From: Arthrobacter sp. CDRTa11
GTDB taxonomy: Bacteria; Actinomycetota; Actinomycetes; Actinomycetales; Micrococcaceae
Length of the DNA: 64,000 nt
Assembly: GCF_026427775.1 (NCBI RefSeq)
Contig: NZ_CP044532.1
Location: forward strand, 248,001 to 312,000
Reading direction: 5' to 3'
Part shown: in pieces, positions 32,047 to 40,819 of the stretch
Position numbering within the stretch: position 1 is the first letter of the stretch
Layout: each line of letters begins with the position of its first letter
The notes under the pieces: model-generated
Databases searched by the model: none
What the model was told of the DNA's origin: nothing
The model's input: only the letters and a program-made list of their open reading frames with translations
Translations under genes and position numbers: made by a program

Positions 32047-33399
32047 CTAGCGCTTTTTTGGCGCGCGCTTGGCTGCGGCATTAACCGCGGCCTTCACCGC
32101 AGGCGGCAGGCCGGCCTGTTCACTTTCCGGCTCAGCCACCGAGCCCCGGGCCTTCGCCACTGCCTTCATGCCGTGGTAGATCACCAGTGCGGCGGCCGAG
32201 CCCAGCGCGATACCCGTGAACTTGAGGTCGCCGATGGTCCAGGTGTAGTCCGCAATGCCAATAATCAGCGCGACGGCGGCCGTGATCAGGTTGACCGGGT
32301 TGGAAAAGTTCACCTTGTTCTGGACCCAGATCTTCACGCCCAGGATGCCGATCATGCCGTAAAGCATGGTGGCTGCCCCGCCGAGCACCCCGGGCGGAAC
32401 CGTGGCAATCAGTTCCCCGAACTTTGGGGAAAAGCTGAGCACAATCGCGAAAATGCCCGCCACCCAGTACGCCGCCGTGGAATAGACCTTCGTGGCTGCC
32501 ATGACGCCAATATTCTCCGCATATGTGGTGGTACCGGATCCGCCGCCGATGCCGGCCAGGACAGTTGCCGCGCCGTCGGCCATCAGCGCGCGTCCGGAGA
32601 CGCCGTCGAGGTTCTGGCCCGTCATGGCCGCCACGGACTTCACGTGCCCGATGTTCTCGGCCACCAAAACCAGCACCACCGGCACAAAGAGGCCCAGGAC
32701 GCCGACGTGGAACTCGGGGGTCTGGAACTGCGGCAGGCCTATCCATGCGGCCGCGTCCATTTTTTCGTAGTTCACTTCACCGCGGATCATGGCCACGAGG
32801 TAGCCCGCCACGACGCCCACCAGGATGCTCAGCCGGCCGATGATCCCGCGGAACAGCACGCTGACCAGGATGATAGTGGCCAAAGTGATCACGGCGGTGA
32901 CCGGTGCGGCGTCGAAATTCATCTTGGCCGCCGGCGCCAGGTTCAGTCCGATCAGCGCCACAATGGCGCCGGTGACGATGGGCGGCATGAGCCGGTTGAT
33001 CCAGCCGGCGCCGAATTTCTGCACGACGGCGCCGATCAGGGCCAGGGCGACGCCGGCAAGCACCACTCCGCCCAGCGCCCCGGGAACGCCGAACTGCTGT
33101 TGGGACGCCATGATGGGTGCGATGAACGCGAAGCTTGAACCAAGGTAGCTGGGCACCCGGCCGCGGGTGATCACCAGGAACAGCAGGGTGCCAATGCCGG
33201 AGAAGAAGAGGGTGGTGGCTGGCGGCATTCCGGTGATGATGGGGACCAGGAACGTGGCGCCGAACATGGCAACCACATGCTGCATGCCGACGCCGATGGT
33301 CAGCGGCCATGCGAGCCGTTCATCCGGGGCCACCACGTGTCCGGGCCGGATCGACTTGCCGGTGCCGTGCAGCTTCCATTTGGTTCCGAGCATGCTCAT
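32047..33399 (-). CDS. Uracil permease, nucleobase:cation symporter-2 family
   Basis: 450 residues with about 14 membrane segments. GVGMQHVVAMFGATFLVP, SSFAFIAPIMASQQQFG, FVPVVLVLVAENIGHVKSV and GGGSGTTTYAENIGVMAATKVYS are NCS2/UraA signatures, with the conserved Glu of the AENIG blocks that binds the pyrimidine. The ATG at 33399 is preceded by GAAAGG; a longer frame to 33588 covers the divergent promoter and is rejected. A 40-residue basic tail ends the protein. Divergent from a RutE-like reductase, which points to pyrimidine uptake and degradation. Confidence 0.9.
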   Translation of the reverse strand: MSMLGTKWKLHGTGKSIRPGHVVAPDERLAWPLTIGVGMQHVVAMFGATFLVPIITGMPPATTLFFSGIGTLLFLVITRGRVPSYLGSSFAFIAPIMASQQQFGVPGALGGVVLAGVALALIGAVVQKFGAGWINRLMPPIVTGAIVALIGLNLAPAAKMNFDAAPVTAVITLATIILVSVLFRGIIGRLSILVGVVAGYLVAMIRGEVNYEKMDAAAWIGLPQFQTPEFHVGVLGLFVPVVLVLVAENIGHVKSVAAMTGQNLDGVSGRALMADGAATVLAGIGGGSGTTTYAENIGVMAATKVYSTAAYWVAGIFAIVLSFSPKFGELIATVPPGVLGGAATMLYGMIGILGVKIWVQNKVNFSNPVNLITAAVALIIGIADYTWTIGDLKFTGIALGSAAALVIYHGMKAVAKARGSVAEPESEQAGLPPAVKAAVNAAAKRAPKKR

Positions 33400-33521
33400 G
33401 GGCGGAGGCCTTTCAAGGGGGTTGCCCCAAGGGGCGAAGATCATGTGGCACCCAGAATACAGCTCGGCCACGCTGTGCCGAAGGTCACGTACCGTCACGG
33501 GAAGCCGCCGGGAGTGGTTGA

Positions 33522-33531
33522 AGTTGCAACT
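33522..33531. promoter_or_regulatory. 10-bp palindrome upstream of the RutE-like gene
   Basis: AGTTGCAACT, a perfect palindrome in the uraA/RutE-like intergenic region. Its half-site resembles that of the repeat at 27459-27475. Confidence 0.35.
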
Positions 33532-33546
33532 AGGGAAAGCGAAGAG

Positions 33547-33569
33547 GCCACCCCCACAGGCGGGGTGGC
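33547..33569 (+). promoter_or_regulatory. 5'-UTR hairpin before the RutE-like gene
   Basis: Perfect 8-bp stem GCCACCCC / GGGGTGGC with a 7-nt loop, ending 10 nt before the GAAAGG ribosome binding site. No T-run follows. It may act as an RNA-level control element; no known riboswitch consensus was recognised. Confidence 0.4.
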
Positions 33570-33587
33570 GCAGCGAAAGGTAAGCCA

Positions 33588-34193
33588 ATGACCATTGCCC
33601 ACGAAGAAGCGGTTATCGATTCGGCCGCAATCGACGCCATTTTCGCCCAGGCCCGCACCGCCAACTCCTTCACCGGAGAGGTGACTGAGGAGCAGGCGCA
33701 GGCCATCTACGAACTCACCAAATATGGCCCCACCGCCTTCAACTCGCAGCCGCTGCGTGTGACCTATGTCCGCTCCGCTGAAGCCCGTACCAAGCTCGTT
33801 GACGCCCTCGCCAACGGGAACAAGGCCAAGACCGCGTCCGCCCCACTCGTTGCCATCCTCAGCTACGACACCGACTGGGCTGAGCAGTGGGACAACTTCC
33901 TGCCCGGTTACAACGCCCCCAAGGCCATGTACGACGCAAACCCTGAACTCGCCGCCGCCACGGGCAACAACAACGCCCACCTGCAGGCCGGCTACTTCAT
34001 CCTGGCGGTCCGCTCGCTCGGATTCGCAGCCGGACCCATGACCGGCGCCGACTTCGGTGCTATCGACGAGGCCTTCTTCCCCGCCGGCGACCAGAAGAGC
34101 TTTCTGGTGGTCAACATCGGCCAGCCCGCAGAGGACGCGTGGGGCGAAGCCAAGCCCAAGTTCTCCTACCAGGACGTCGTCCGCACCGTCTAG
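33588..34193 (+). CDS. Nitroreductase-family protein, malonic semialdehyde reductase (RutE/HadB)-like
   Basis: 201 residues, FMN-binding nitroreductase fold. [33 protein letters not shown] is the N-terminal FMN segment, and [20 protein letters not shown] and [14 protein letters not shown] follow. The length and the [10 protein letters not shown] form match RutE-like malonic semialdehyde reductases, which in uracil breakdown reduce malonic semialdehyde to 3-hydroxypropionate. The divergent neighbour is a uracil permease, which supports this reading. Alternative: a general flavin reductase. The stop overlaps the pgm stop on the other strand (CTAG). Confidence 0.75.
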   Translation: MTIAHEEAVIDSAAIDAIFAQARTANSFTGEVTEEQAQAIYELTKYGPTAFNSQPLRVTYVRSAEARTKLVDALANGNKAKTASAPLVAILSYDTDWAEQWDNFLPGYNAPKAMYDANPELAAATGNNNAHLQAGYFILAVRSLGFAAGPMTGADFGAIDEAFFPAGDQKSFLVVNIGQPAEDAWGEAKPKFSYQDVVRTV

Positions 34194-35854
34194 GCGATCA
34201 CGCCGTCCACCAGTGCTTTGGCTTCGGCCTGGACCTGCTTGAGGTGTTCCTCGCCCTTGAAGGACTCGGCGTAGATCTTGTACACGTCCTCAGTTCCGGA
34301 CGGGCGCGCCGCGAACCAGGCGTTCTCCGTGACCACCTTGAGGCCGCCAATGGGGGCGTCGTTTCCGGGCGCCCTGGTCAGCTTGGCCATGATCGTCTCG
34401 CCGGCCAGTTCGGTGGCAGTGACGTCCGACGGCGACAGCTTGCCCAGCGCCGCCTTCTGCTCCCGGGTGGCTGCGGCATCAATCCGCGCATAGACCGGGG
34501 AACCGAACTGGTCAGTCAGGCCCTTGTACAGCTGCGACGGGGATTTGCCAGTGACCGCAGTGATTTCCGACGCCAGCAGGGCCAGCAGGATGCCGTCCTT
34601 GTCTGTGGTCCAGACGCTGCCGTCCAGCTTGTTGAAGGAGGCGCCGGCTGATTCCTCGCCGCCGAAAGCACCTTCGCCGGAGAGCAGGCCAGGTACAAAC
34701 CATTTGAAACCTACGGGAACTTCAACGAGTTTGCGGCCCAGGTTCTCGGCCACGCGGTCAATGATGGAGGAGGACACCAGGGTTTTTCCCACCACGGAGG
34801 CGGGGTTCCAGCCGCTGCGGTTGCGGTACAGGTAGTCAATGGCGACGGCGAGGTAGTGGTTCGGGTTCATCAGCCCGCCGTCTGGGGTAACGATGCCGTG
34901 CCGGTCCGCGTCGGCGTCATTGCCGGTGGCAACGTCGAAGGCCTGCTGGCCCGATGATGCGGCGTCGGACATCCGCTTGATCAGGGAGGCCATTGCCGCC
35001 GGCGACGAGCAGTCCATCCGGATCTTTTCGTCCCAGTCCAGGGTCATAAATGCCCACTGCGGATCCACGGTGGGGTTTACAACTGTCAGGTTCAGGTGGT
35101 GGCGCTCGCCGATCTCGCCCCAGTAGTCAACCGCGGCGCCGCCCATGGGATCCGCGCCGATGCGGACACCGGCGTCGCGGATTGCATTCAGGTTCAGGAC
35201 TGAGGGGAGGTCGTCAACGTAGCTGCTGAGGAAATCGAACTTGCCTGTGGTGTCGGCGTTGAGGGCATCCGCAAGCGGAATACGCTTCACGCCGCGCAGG
35301 CCGTTCTCCAGCAGTTCGTTGGCGCGGTTGGCGATCCAGCCGGTGGCATCGGAGTCTGCGGGGCCGCCGTGCGGAGGGTTGTACTTGAAACCGCCGTCGG
35401 CGGGCGGGTTGTGGCTCGGCGTGACCACAATGCCGTCTGCCTGCGGTGCCCCTGCGGTGGCGTTGTTGTTGTACGTCAGGATGGCGTGGCTCAGGGCAGG
35501 TGTGGGCGTGTAGCCATGGCGGGCATCGATGAGCACCTGGACGCCATTGGCAGCCAGCACCTCAAGGGCAGAGTTTTGTGCCGGTTCGCTGAGCGCGTGG
35601 GTGTCCTTCGCCAGGAACAGCGGGCCGGTGATGCCCTGACCAGCGCGGTATTCCACGATGGCCTGCGTGATCGCAACGATATGTTTTTCGTTGAACGATG
35701 CCTTCAGGCTGGAACCGCGGTGCCCCGAGGTACCAAAAGCCACCCGCTGGCCCGGATCAGCGAGATCCGGCGTGATGTCGTAGTACGCGTCAAGGAGCGC
35801 AGTGATGTCAACAAGGTCATGGAGTTGGGCAACTGTGCCCGCGCGGCTAGCCAT
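34190..35854 (-). CDS. pgm: Phosphoglucomutase, alpha-D-glucose-specific
   Basis: 554 residues, alpha-phosphohexomutase of the bacterial Pgm type. [21 protein letters not shown] opens the fold; [19 protein letters not shown] carries the phosphoserine loop; [11 protein letters not shown] is the metal site (DxDxD); [11 protein letters not shown] is the sugar-binding loop; and [16 protein letters not shown] is the phosphate-binding loop. It interconverts glucose 1- and 6-phosphate. The ATG at 35854 lacks a Shine-Dalgarno, and a CATGCT hexamer ends 7 nt upstream. The frame extending to 35962 crosses the divergent NERD gene start and is rejected. Confidence 0.95.
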   Translation of the reverse strand: MASRAGTVAQLHDLVDITALLDAYYDITPDLADPGQRVAFGTSGHRGSSLKASFNEKHIVAITQAIVEYRAGQGITGPLFLAKDTHALSEPAQNSALEVLAANGVQVLIDARHGYTPTPALSHAILTYNNNATAGAPQADGIVVTPSHNPPADGGFKYNPPHGGPADSDATGWIANRANELLENGLRGVKRIPLADALNADTTGKFDFLSSYVDDLPSVLNLNAIRDAGVRIGADPMGGAAVDYWGEIGERHHLNLTVVNPTVDPQWAFMTLDWDEKIRMDCSSPAAMASLIKRMSDAASSGQQAFDVATGNDADADRHGIVTPDGGLMNPNHYLAVAIDYLYRNRSGWNPASVVGKTLVSSSIIDRVAENLGRKLVEVPVGFKWFVPGLLSGEGAFGGEESAGASFNKLDGSVWTTDKDGILLALLASEITAVTGKSPSQLYKGLTDQFGSPVYARIDAAATREQKAALGKLSPSDVTATELAGETIMAKLTRAPGNDAPIGGLKVVTENAWFAARPSGTEDVYKIYAESFKGEEHLKQVQAEAKALVDGVIA

Positions 35855-35913
35855 GGCACCAGCATGCCAGACGCTGGCCGGTGGCAAAACGAAGCGTCGA
35901 AAATGGTGCCCCT

Positions 35914-37008
35914 GTGACGGAAGAACGTCATCAAGCAGGTATCCCACCTGAGTACTTGGCACCGAAAGTACCTATATACCGCCTGCTCCGGCCGCTGTTA
36001 CTTTCGAAAAAACTCCGGCAAAAACCGGAATCAACGGGCGACGGCGGCACTGCAGCCACCGCCGAATCGGCAGGAGAAGGGGGACCGGCCATGGGCGCAG
36101 GCGACGGGGCAGCCGAACAGTCCAGGCTTGCTGCCGAGCGGGTTGCACGGCTGAAACGCCAGCTCGACCAGGCGGAGCGGGCCACAAAAGCGCGGAATGT
36201 GGACGCCGAGGGTGAGAAAGCCGTTGCGGAGAGCCTTGGCGGGCTCGTCTCCAGCGGCTGGCACCTGTTGCATGATGTCCAATGGCCGGGAAGACCCGAG
36301 GCCATCCTGGACCATGTTCTGGTGGGGCCGGGGGGTGTGGTGGTGGTGGATACCAAGAATTGGACCGGTGAAGTCCGTATGTCCTCAGGAGTGCTCTGGC
36401 AGGGGCGTTACGCCAGGACACAGTCGGTGGAAGGTGCGCTGGCACAGTGCGCCGCAGTGGCTTCGGTGATGGTGCCGCAGCACAGGCGGTATGTCCGGCC
36501 GCTGATCTGCATGTCCCGGCAGCCGGACTTCTTCGGTATTACCAGCTCAGATGTGGCCGTTGCTGGAACAGACAGGGTTGTTGAGGCAATCCAGGCTCTC
36601 CCCGCTGTACTGGACCAGCAGGCCATTGTGACGCTGTATGCCCAGCTGGGTGAGCTGCTGGCACGGCAGCAGCCTCCTGGAGTTGCAGTGGTCATGCGGA
36701 AAGGGGAGCCTGCTGCTGCTCCGTCAGGCGTACGGTCCGGAGCGCGAGCTGAAGCAGATCCTCTGCGGCGCGGGCGCATGGGAGGACGCCGCGGACCACG
36801 ACATGCTGTTCGTGGCGTTGCACCAGGGGCGGCCCCCGGAGTTGCATCTGGAGTGGCCCCTAACAAGAGCCCGGATGGTGGGGCGGGGATAGGCAGGAAA
36901 TCGAAGTCGAACGCCCACCACCACGGAACGGGAGGCATGGCCGGGCTCCTGATTCTCGCGGCCTTTGTCACGTTCGCCGTGTACGTATTGCCCTACTGGG
37001 GACGGTAG
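35914..37008 (+). CDS. NERD (nuclease-related) domain protein with C-terminal membrane helix
   Basis: 364 residues. A variable Ala/Gly-rich part and a coiled-coil-like helix ([23 protein letters not shown]) lead into the NERD core: [30 protein letters not shown], a D-x-K nuclease-like motif in VVDTKNW. A low-complexity Ala/Pro/Gly stretch and a C-terminal hydrophobic segment ([21 protein letters not shown]) finish the protein. NERD proteins are presumed nucleases or DNA-processing factors without settled roles. Start uncertain: GTG 35914 or GTG 35881; neither has a Shine-Dalgarno. Confidence 0.78.
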   Translation: MTEERHQAGIPPEYLAPKVPIYRLLRPLLLSKKLRQKPESTGDGGTAATAESAGEGGPAMGAGDGAAEQSRLAAERVARLKRQLDQAERATKARNVDAEGEKAVAESLGGLVSSGWHLLHDVQWPGRPEAILDHVLVGPGGVVVVDTKNWTGEVRMSSGVLWQGRYARTQSVEGALAQCAAVASVMVPQHRRYVRPLICMSRQPDFFGITSSDVAVAGTDRVVEAIQALPAVLDQQAIVTLYAQLGELLARQQPPGVAVVMRKGEPAAAPSGVRSGARAEADPLRRGRMGGRRGPRHAVRGVAPGAAPGVASGVAPNKSPDGGAGIGRKSKSNAHHHGTGGMAGLLILAAFVTFAVYVLPYWGR

Positions 37009-37027
37009 GCCGTGGATACGGGCGACG

Positions 37028-37033
37028 GTAGGC
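37028..37033 (+). promoter_or_regulatory. -10 element TAGGCT upstream of the DUF4190-like gene
   Basis: TAGGCT, identical to the hexamer at 9235, lies 29 nt before the ATG at 37063 and predicts a short 5' leader that includes the GAGGGG ribosome binding site. Confidence 0.4.
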
Positions 37034-37062
37034 TGGGAAGCAAAGACTTCGAGGGGAAAACC

Positions 37063-37695
37063 ATGACTGACCAGCCAACCCACCGGCCGGATTCCCAGGG
37101 ATACGGTGAGCAGGGCCCAGGCAATTCGCCGGCGGGCTACCAGCCGCCGCAGTTTGTGCCGCCGCAGGGTTCCGGGACCCCTGCTCCGCCCGCCTACGAT
37201 CAGGGCCAGTTCGGGCAGCAGGAGTACGGGCAGCAGCAGTACCAGAACCAGTTTGGCCAGGCCTCCAACACGTACGGTCAGCCCTCTGAGCAATATGGTG
37301 CACCCTCTGCCCAGCCGGACAGCCCCTATGGCCATGCTGGCAACCCTTATGGCCAGCCGCCCAGCCCCTACGGCGTTTACGGCCAGGCTCCAGGCGCTTA
37401 CGGCCAGCCGCCCAGCCCCTACGGCCAGCCTGCCTACTATGGCATGCCCGTGGAGCCCAAGGGCTTGAGCATTACCAGCATGGTGTGCGGCCTGGTCTCA
37501 GTCATTCTCGGCTGGTTCCTGCTTCCGCAGATTGCGGCGATCATCACCGGGCACCTCGCGCTTCGGCGCGAACCCTCAGGGAAGGGTATGTCCATCACCG
37601 GCCTGGTCCTGGGATACCTGTGCCTGCTCGGCTACGGTGGCTTCTGGCTGCTGATCATCGTCCTGGCAGCATCAAGCGGAAGCTATTCCTACTAA
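37063..37695 (+). CDS. DUF4190-type membrane protein with PYG/GQQ repeats
   Basis: 210 residues. The first 135 are a Pro/Gln/Gly/Tyr low-complexity region with imperfect repeats (GQPPSPYG, QQEYGQQQYQNQFGQ). Two C-terminal membrane segments follow: LSITSMVCGLVSVILGWFLLP, then IAAIITGHLALRR, then GMSITGLVLGYLCLLGYGGFWLLIIVLA. This two-helix unit with GHLALRR between is the DUF4190 pattern. GAGGGGAAA three bases upstream fixes ATG 37063. The disordered tail probably lies in the cytosol. Function unknown. Confidence 0.8.
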   Translation: MTDQPTHRPDSQGYGEQGPGNSPAGYQPPQFVPPQGSGTPAPPAYDQGQFGQQEYGQQQYQNQFGQASNTYGQPSEQYGAPSAQPDSPYGHAGNPYGQPPSPYGVYGQAPGAYGQPPSPYGQPAYYGMPVEPKGLSITSMVCGLVSVILGWFLLPQIAAIITGHLALRREPSGKGMSITGLVLGYLCLLGYGGFWLLIIVLAASSGSYSY

Positions 37696-37757
37696 CGCCT
37701 TTGATGGCTAGAAGGTCTAATGACCAGGCAGGTTTAGCCGGCAGAATCCGCCGCTGG

Positions 37758-39104
37758 TCAGGCGAAGCCGAAGACCAGCGGGAAAACCACCACAACCACG
37801 GCCGCCCAGGCGCTGTAGACCGGCAAGTACTGTGTCTGCCACCGCTCGAGCGCATCGAAGCTGGTCCGCCCGCGCAGGAACCCCAGCGTCAGCCAGGCTG
37901 CCCGGACCAAGTGCACCAGCAGCAGGAGGTTCAGGCCCAGCGCCGCGATTTTGTTGGGACTGAATCCGAATTCGGCAATCCGGGTCAGCATCGCCGTCAG
38001 CATGACAGCGTCCACTGCAAGGGCGGCGAGTACCAGGACGAGCTGCAGCGCGTCGGCCAGTCCCGTGGGTGCCAGTGGGTCCCGTGCCGAAATCGAGTAG
38101 AGCAGCAGGCAGAGGACAAGAACCAGGATCGCGTCCAAAAGGATCAACAGGTTGCGGTCCACGTCCACCAGGCCGCCAGCCGTGGCCAGCACGGCCAGCA
38201 GAACCAGCAGCATGGCAATAGTCAGGGGTGTAAAGACCCGGGTGAGGACCGGGGCGATATTTTCGACCACCTGCTGCTTGGCTTCGACCAGCCACGTGGC
38301 CACCACCAGTGCGCCGGGCACCGCAAAGGGGAGGATCCAGTCCTCCAGAACGGGCTCGAAGTCGACCCCCACCACTTGGAGGGTGGCGAGCGTGAGGGCG
38401 ATCAGGACCGCACCGCCTAAGGCCAGGAGCGTGTAGTAGATCGCCAGCTCGCCGGTGAACCGGACAAAGTCCATGCGCCGTTTGTCGGACCGCCACTTCC
38501 CGCCGGAGTACGCCACTCCCGCAAGCAGCCACAGAATTACCGGGGCGTGCAGGACGGCAAGCACCTCGGTGGAGCCGCCGGAAGCAAACGGGTAGGCGTT
38601 GAGCAGCACGGCCAGGGCGGCGAATGGCACAAGCAGCGCAACTGCCACTGTCCAGGAGAAGCGGCGCTTCCACGCGAAGTACGCCGCGAGGAACGGGAAG
38701 ACGAGCAGGCCAAGATTGCGGGCCAGGATGCCGCCGTCGTCCATCCAGGTGAGCCCGGCCTTGACCGCCACCCCGGCGCCGACGGCGAGCGTGAGCACCA
38801 CGGCCAGCTCACGGTACGGCGGCGCTCCGCCGTCGGAGTCCCCAGGGACCAGCGCAAGCTGTTTCCACAGCCGGTCCGAGTGCTCCCGGGCGTACTCGCG
38901 GGAGACGGCGTCGAGGTTGCCCAGGCGCTTGATGGCGACGAGGAAGGCCTCCTCATCGTCAAGGCCGGTTGCCTGCCGGTCCGCGATCTGCTCACGCAGG
39001 TGGTCCTCCAGCTCTTCGATGTCGGCGGCAGAGATTGCCTGGCGCCGCTGGACGTATCCGCGCCAGCGGTCAATCTGGGCCTCCAGCTCAGCGTGCTGCT
39101 CCAT
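37758..39104 (-). CDS. Permease-prefix (DUF1700-like) multi-spanning membrane protein
   Basis: 448 residues. The first 80 form a soluble helical unit (LEAQIDRWRGYVQRRQAISAADIEELEDHLREQI, DEEAFLVAIKRLGNLDAVSREYA) known as permease prefix domain 1, normally paired with PadR regulators. Around eleven hydrophobic segments follow. It overlaps the PadR stop by one base (TGATG), so translation is coupled and PadR control is almost certain. No transporter signature is seen in the membrane part; substrate unknown. The longer frame to 39338 overlaps padR and is rejected. Confidence 0.8.
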   Translation of the reverse strand: MEQHAELEAQIDRWRGYVQRRQAISAADIEELEDHLREQIADRQATGLDDEEAFLVAIKRLGNLDAVSREYAREHSDRLWKQLALVPGDSDGGAPPYRELAVVLTLAVGAGVAVKAGLTWMDDGGILARNLGLLVFPFLAAYFAWKRRFSWTVAVALLVPFAALAVLLNAYPFASGGSTEVLAVLHAPVILWLLAGVAYSGGKWRSDKRRMDFVRFTGELAIYYTLLALGGAVLIALTLATLQVVGVDFEPVLEDWILPFAVPGALVVATWLVEAKQQVVENIAPVLTRVFTPLTIAMLLVLLAVLATAGGLVDVDRNLLILLDAILVLVLCLLLYSISARDPLAPTGLADALQLVLVLAALAVDAVMLTAMLTRIAEFGFSPNKIAALGLNLLLLVHLVRAAWLTLGFLRGRTSFDALERWQTQYLPVYSAWAAVVVVVFPLVFGFA

Positions 39105-39466
39105 CACGCCAACCCCACAGCCGGTGCCGGGGGCCGCTGCCCGGTCCGCCAGACGTGCCGCAGCGCATCGGCAACAACAGTCCACTGCTCCTGCCTGTCT
39201 GCCAGGGCAGCCCGTCCCGCCGGCGTGATGGCGTAATGCTTGCGCCGCCGCCCCGCCTCTGAAGTACCCCACGACGACGACACATAGCCGAGCCGTTCCA
39301 GCCTGTGCAGCAGCGGGTACAGCATGCCGTCCGTCCACTGCATGGAACCTCCGGACAATTCGCCCACCCGTTTGAGGATGGCGTAGCCGTAAAGATCGCC
39401 GTCGGACAGGATCCCCAGAACGAGGGGAGTGGCTGAGGCTGCGACGAGGTCCTTATCGATGCGCAC
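39104..39466 (-). CDS. PadR-family transcriptional regulator
   Basis: 120 residues, the minimal PadR size. PLVLGILSDGDLYGYAILKRVGELSGG, MLYPLLHRLERLGYVSSSW and GRRRKHYAITPAGRAAL are the winged-helix signatures. GTG 39466 follows AGGAGG with four bases between. A perfect 10-bp inverted repeat brackets its promoter, so it probably represses itself and the coupled membrane-protein gene. PadR proteins respond to phenolics, drugs or envelope stress; the signal here is unknown. Confidence 0.9.
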   Translation of the reverse strand: MRIDKDLVAASATPLVLGILSDGDLYGYAILKRVGELSGGSMQWTDGMLYPLLHRLERLGYVSSSWGTSEAGRRRKHYAITPAGRAALADRQEQWTVVADALRHVWRTGQRPPAPAVGLA

Positions 39467-39474
39467 GGCGCCTC

Positions 39475-39522
39475 CTATACCTAGATGTACAAGGCATTCA
39501 AGCATAGGAGTTCTAGGTATAG
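39475..39522. promoter_or_regulatory. PadR promoter with paired 10-bp inverted repeats
   Basis: CTATACCTAG (39475-39484) and CTAGGTATAG (39513-39522) are exact inverted repeats 28 bp apart, and each arm is itself close to a palindrome (CTA..TAG). They bracket the padR promoter region and fit two operators for a PadR dimer. Confidence 0.6.
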
Positions 39523-39601
39523 CAAGGGCGGCTTGTCTTGCCTCCCTTCAGGGGCGAACCTAAAATTGCCTGACGTTTCGCTCAAGCGGGGGGAGTGACA
39601 G

Positions 39602-39826
39602 ATGAAGGCGCTCGATGCGTTGCCGCCGAAGGCCCGGCGGCTGGTGAAATGGGCCGCGCTGGGATTCCTCGGGGCGGTGGCGCTGGCCCTCATCCTGATG
39701 ACTTTCCTTGAGTTCTGGACATCATTCTTCATCGCCCTTGGTCTGTACCTGGCGCTGATCGGGCCCCTCAACGCGGCAGCCAGGAAGGAACACGTCCAAA
39801 GGCTGCGCGAACGAAACCAGAACTGA
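39602..39826 (+). CDS. Small two-helix membrane protein
   Basis: 74 residues: a basic start (MKALDALPPKARRLVK), two hydrophobic helices (WAALGFLGAVALALILMTFLEF and FFIALGLYLALIGPL) and a basic C-terminus (RKEHVQRLRERNQN). GGGGGAG six bases upstream of the ATG is a strong ribosome binding site. No family recognised. It lies alone between the PadR promoter and the arsenic island. Confidence 0.65.
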   Translation: MKALDALPPKARRLVKWAALGFLGAVALALILMTFLEFWTSFFIALGLYLALIGPLNAAARKEHVQRLRERNQN

Positions 39827-39901
39827 CGGGATCGCCCTGTTACGTTGAACCGATGACAGCTTCGCGACGTGGCAGCCGGCGTCAACCGAAGAGGTTAACC
39901 C

Positions 39902-40426
39902 CTAGAAGGCAGGGGAGCGGCGCTCGATCAGGATGGTGTCGCGCCATGTTCCGTTCAGCGGTCCATGGGCCATTTGGGCTATGCGCTGGCGGCGTCCCAC
40001 CACCACGTAGCCGTTGGCGAGATGGAGTTTGAGGCTTGCTTCGTTCTCCGGAAAGACGCTGGCCTGGATAGTCCAAATCCCGGCGGCTTCGGTGGATTCG
40101 GAAAGGGCCCGCAGGAGTGCTGCGCCAACACCAAGGCCGCGAGTATCTCCCGCGACGTACACCGAATGTTCCACCACTCCGGAGTAGACGGGACGAGCGG
40201 ACACGGGGGAGACGGCGGCCCAGCCAACGATCCTTCCCTCCAGGGTTTCGGCGACAAGCCGATGGCCGGGGAGCCGGGAAGCGTCAAACCTGTCCCAGTC
40301 GGGCGCTTCGGACTCGAACGTGGCGTGGCCGGTCTCGATGCCTTCCTGGTAGATGCTCCGAACGGCCGGCCAATCCTCCCGGTGCAGGGAGCGGACGGTT
40401 ATGGTTGCCGCCGCTGCAGTGGTCAC
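39902..40426 (-). CDS. GNAT N-acetyltransferase, Pat/ArsN1-like
   Basis: 174 residues. VRSLHREDWPAVRSIYQEGIETGHATFE is the N-terminal pattern of phosphinothricin acetyltransferase-type GNATs, and EHSVYVAGDTRGLGVGAALL is the acetyl-CoA motif (R-G-x-G-x-G/A). NEASLKLHLANGYVVVG is motif B. It overlaps the ArsR stop by ATGA (40423-40426), so it is cotranscribed with an arsenic-type regulator. ArsN1 enzymes acetylate the antibiotic arsinothricin and belong to this subgroup. The ArsN1 reading is inference from context; Pat activity or generic acetylation is possible. Confidence 0.78.
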   Translation of the reverse strand: MTTAAAATITVRSLHREDWPAVRSIYQEGIETGHATFESEAPDWDRFDASRLPGHRLVAETLEGRIVGWAAVSPVSARPVYSGVVEHSVYVAGDTRGLGVGAALLRALSESTEAAGIWTIQASVFPENEASLKLHLANGYVVVGRRQRIAQMAHGPLNGTWRDTILIERRSPAF

Positions 40427-40770
40427 AGGCTTTCCAGCAGTCCGGCGGTGCGCTCCAGCGCGCCGGGGACCAGCGAGTAGTAGGCCCAGGTTCCGCGTTT
40501 TTCACGGTGCAGCAGCCCGGCGTCGACGAGGATCTTCAGATGGTGGGACACCGTGGGCTGGCCAAGGTCCAGCGGTTCGGTGAGATCACAAACGCAGGAC
40601 TCTCCGCCCTCTGCCGCTTTGACGATGGACAGCAGCCGCAGCCGGTTGGGGTCCGCCAGGGCCTTGAACACTGCCGCGGTGCTGTGCGCTTCGGCAGAGC
40701 CCAGGGCGGGCGCGGCCGGCGGGCAGCAGGCAGTGTCCGTGGCTGGTTCAAGCAGGGGCAGCGAAGTCAT
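40423..40770 (-). CDS. arsR: ArsR-family arsenite-responsive repressor
   Basis: 115 residues. The winged helix (VFKALADPNRLRLLSIVKAAEG, QPTVSHHLKILVDAGLLHREKRGTWAYYSLV) contains ESCVCDLTEPL, equivalent to the ELCVCDL metal-binding helix of classical ArsR, where the two cysteines of CVC bind As(III). A polar N-terminus carries a CC pair (TACCPPAAP). A perfect 7-bp inverted repeat lies 18 bp upstream. It probably represses its own transcript, which includes the acetyltransferase, and possibly the aquaporin gene 49 bp upstream. Confidence 0.9.
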   Translation of the reverse strand: MTSLPLLEPATDTACCPPAAPALGSAEAHSTAAVFKALADPNRLRLLSIVKAAEGGESCVCDLTEPLDLGQPTVSHHLKILVDAGLLHREKRGTWAYYSLVPGALERTAGLLESL

Positions 40771-40787
40771 CTACCCATTATGCCAAA

Positions 40788-40807
40788 ATATTGACGTCCA
40801 TCAATAT
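40788..40807. promoter_or_regulatory. ArsR operator
   Basis: ATATTGA-CGTCCA-TCAATAT, a perfect 7-bp inverted repeat with a 6-bp spacer, 18 bp upstream of arsR. It has the ATTGA..TCAAT form of known ArsR operators and matches the site at 42308. Confidence 0.75.
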
Positions 40808-40819
40808 AGCGCTCTTCGC

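Noticed and set aside
39853..40032. Leaderless-looking small ORF starting at ATG 39853 after TACGTT
   Set aside because: Hexamer spacing fits, but the frame runs antisense into the acetyltransferase gene with poor composition; probably only a promoter-like hexamer.
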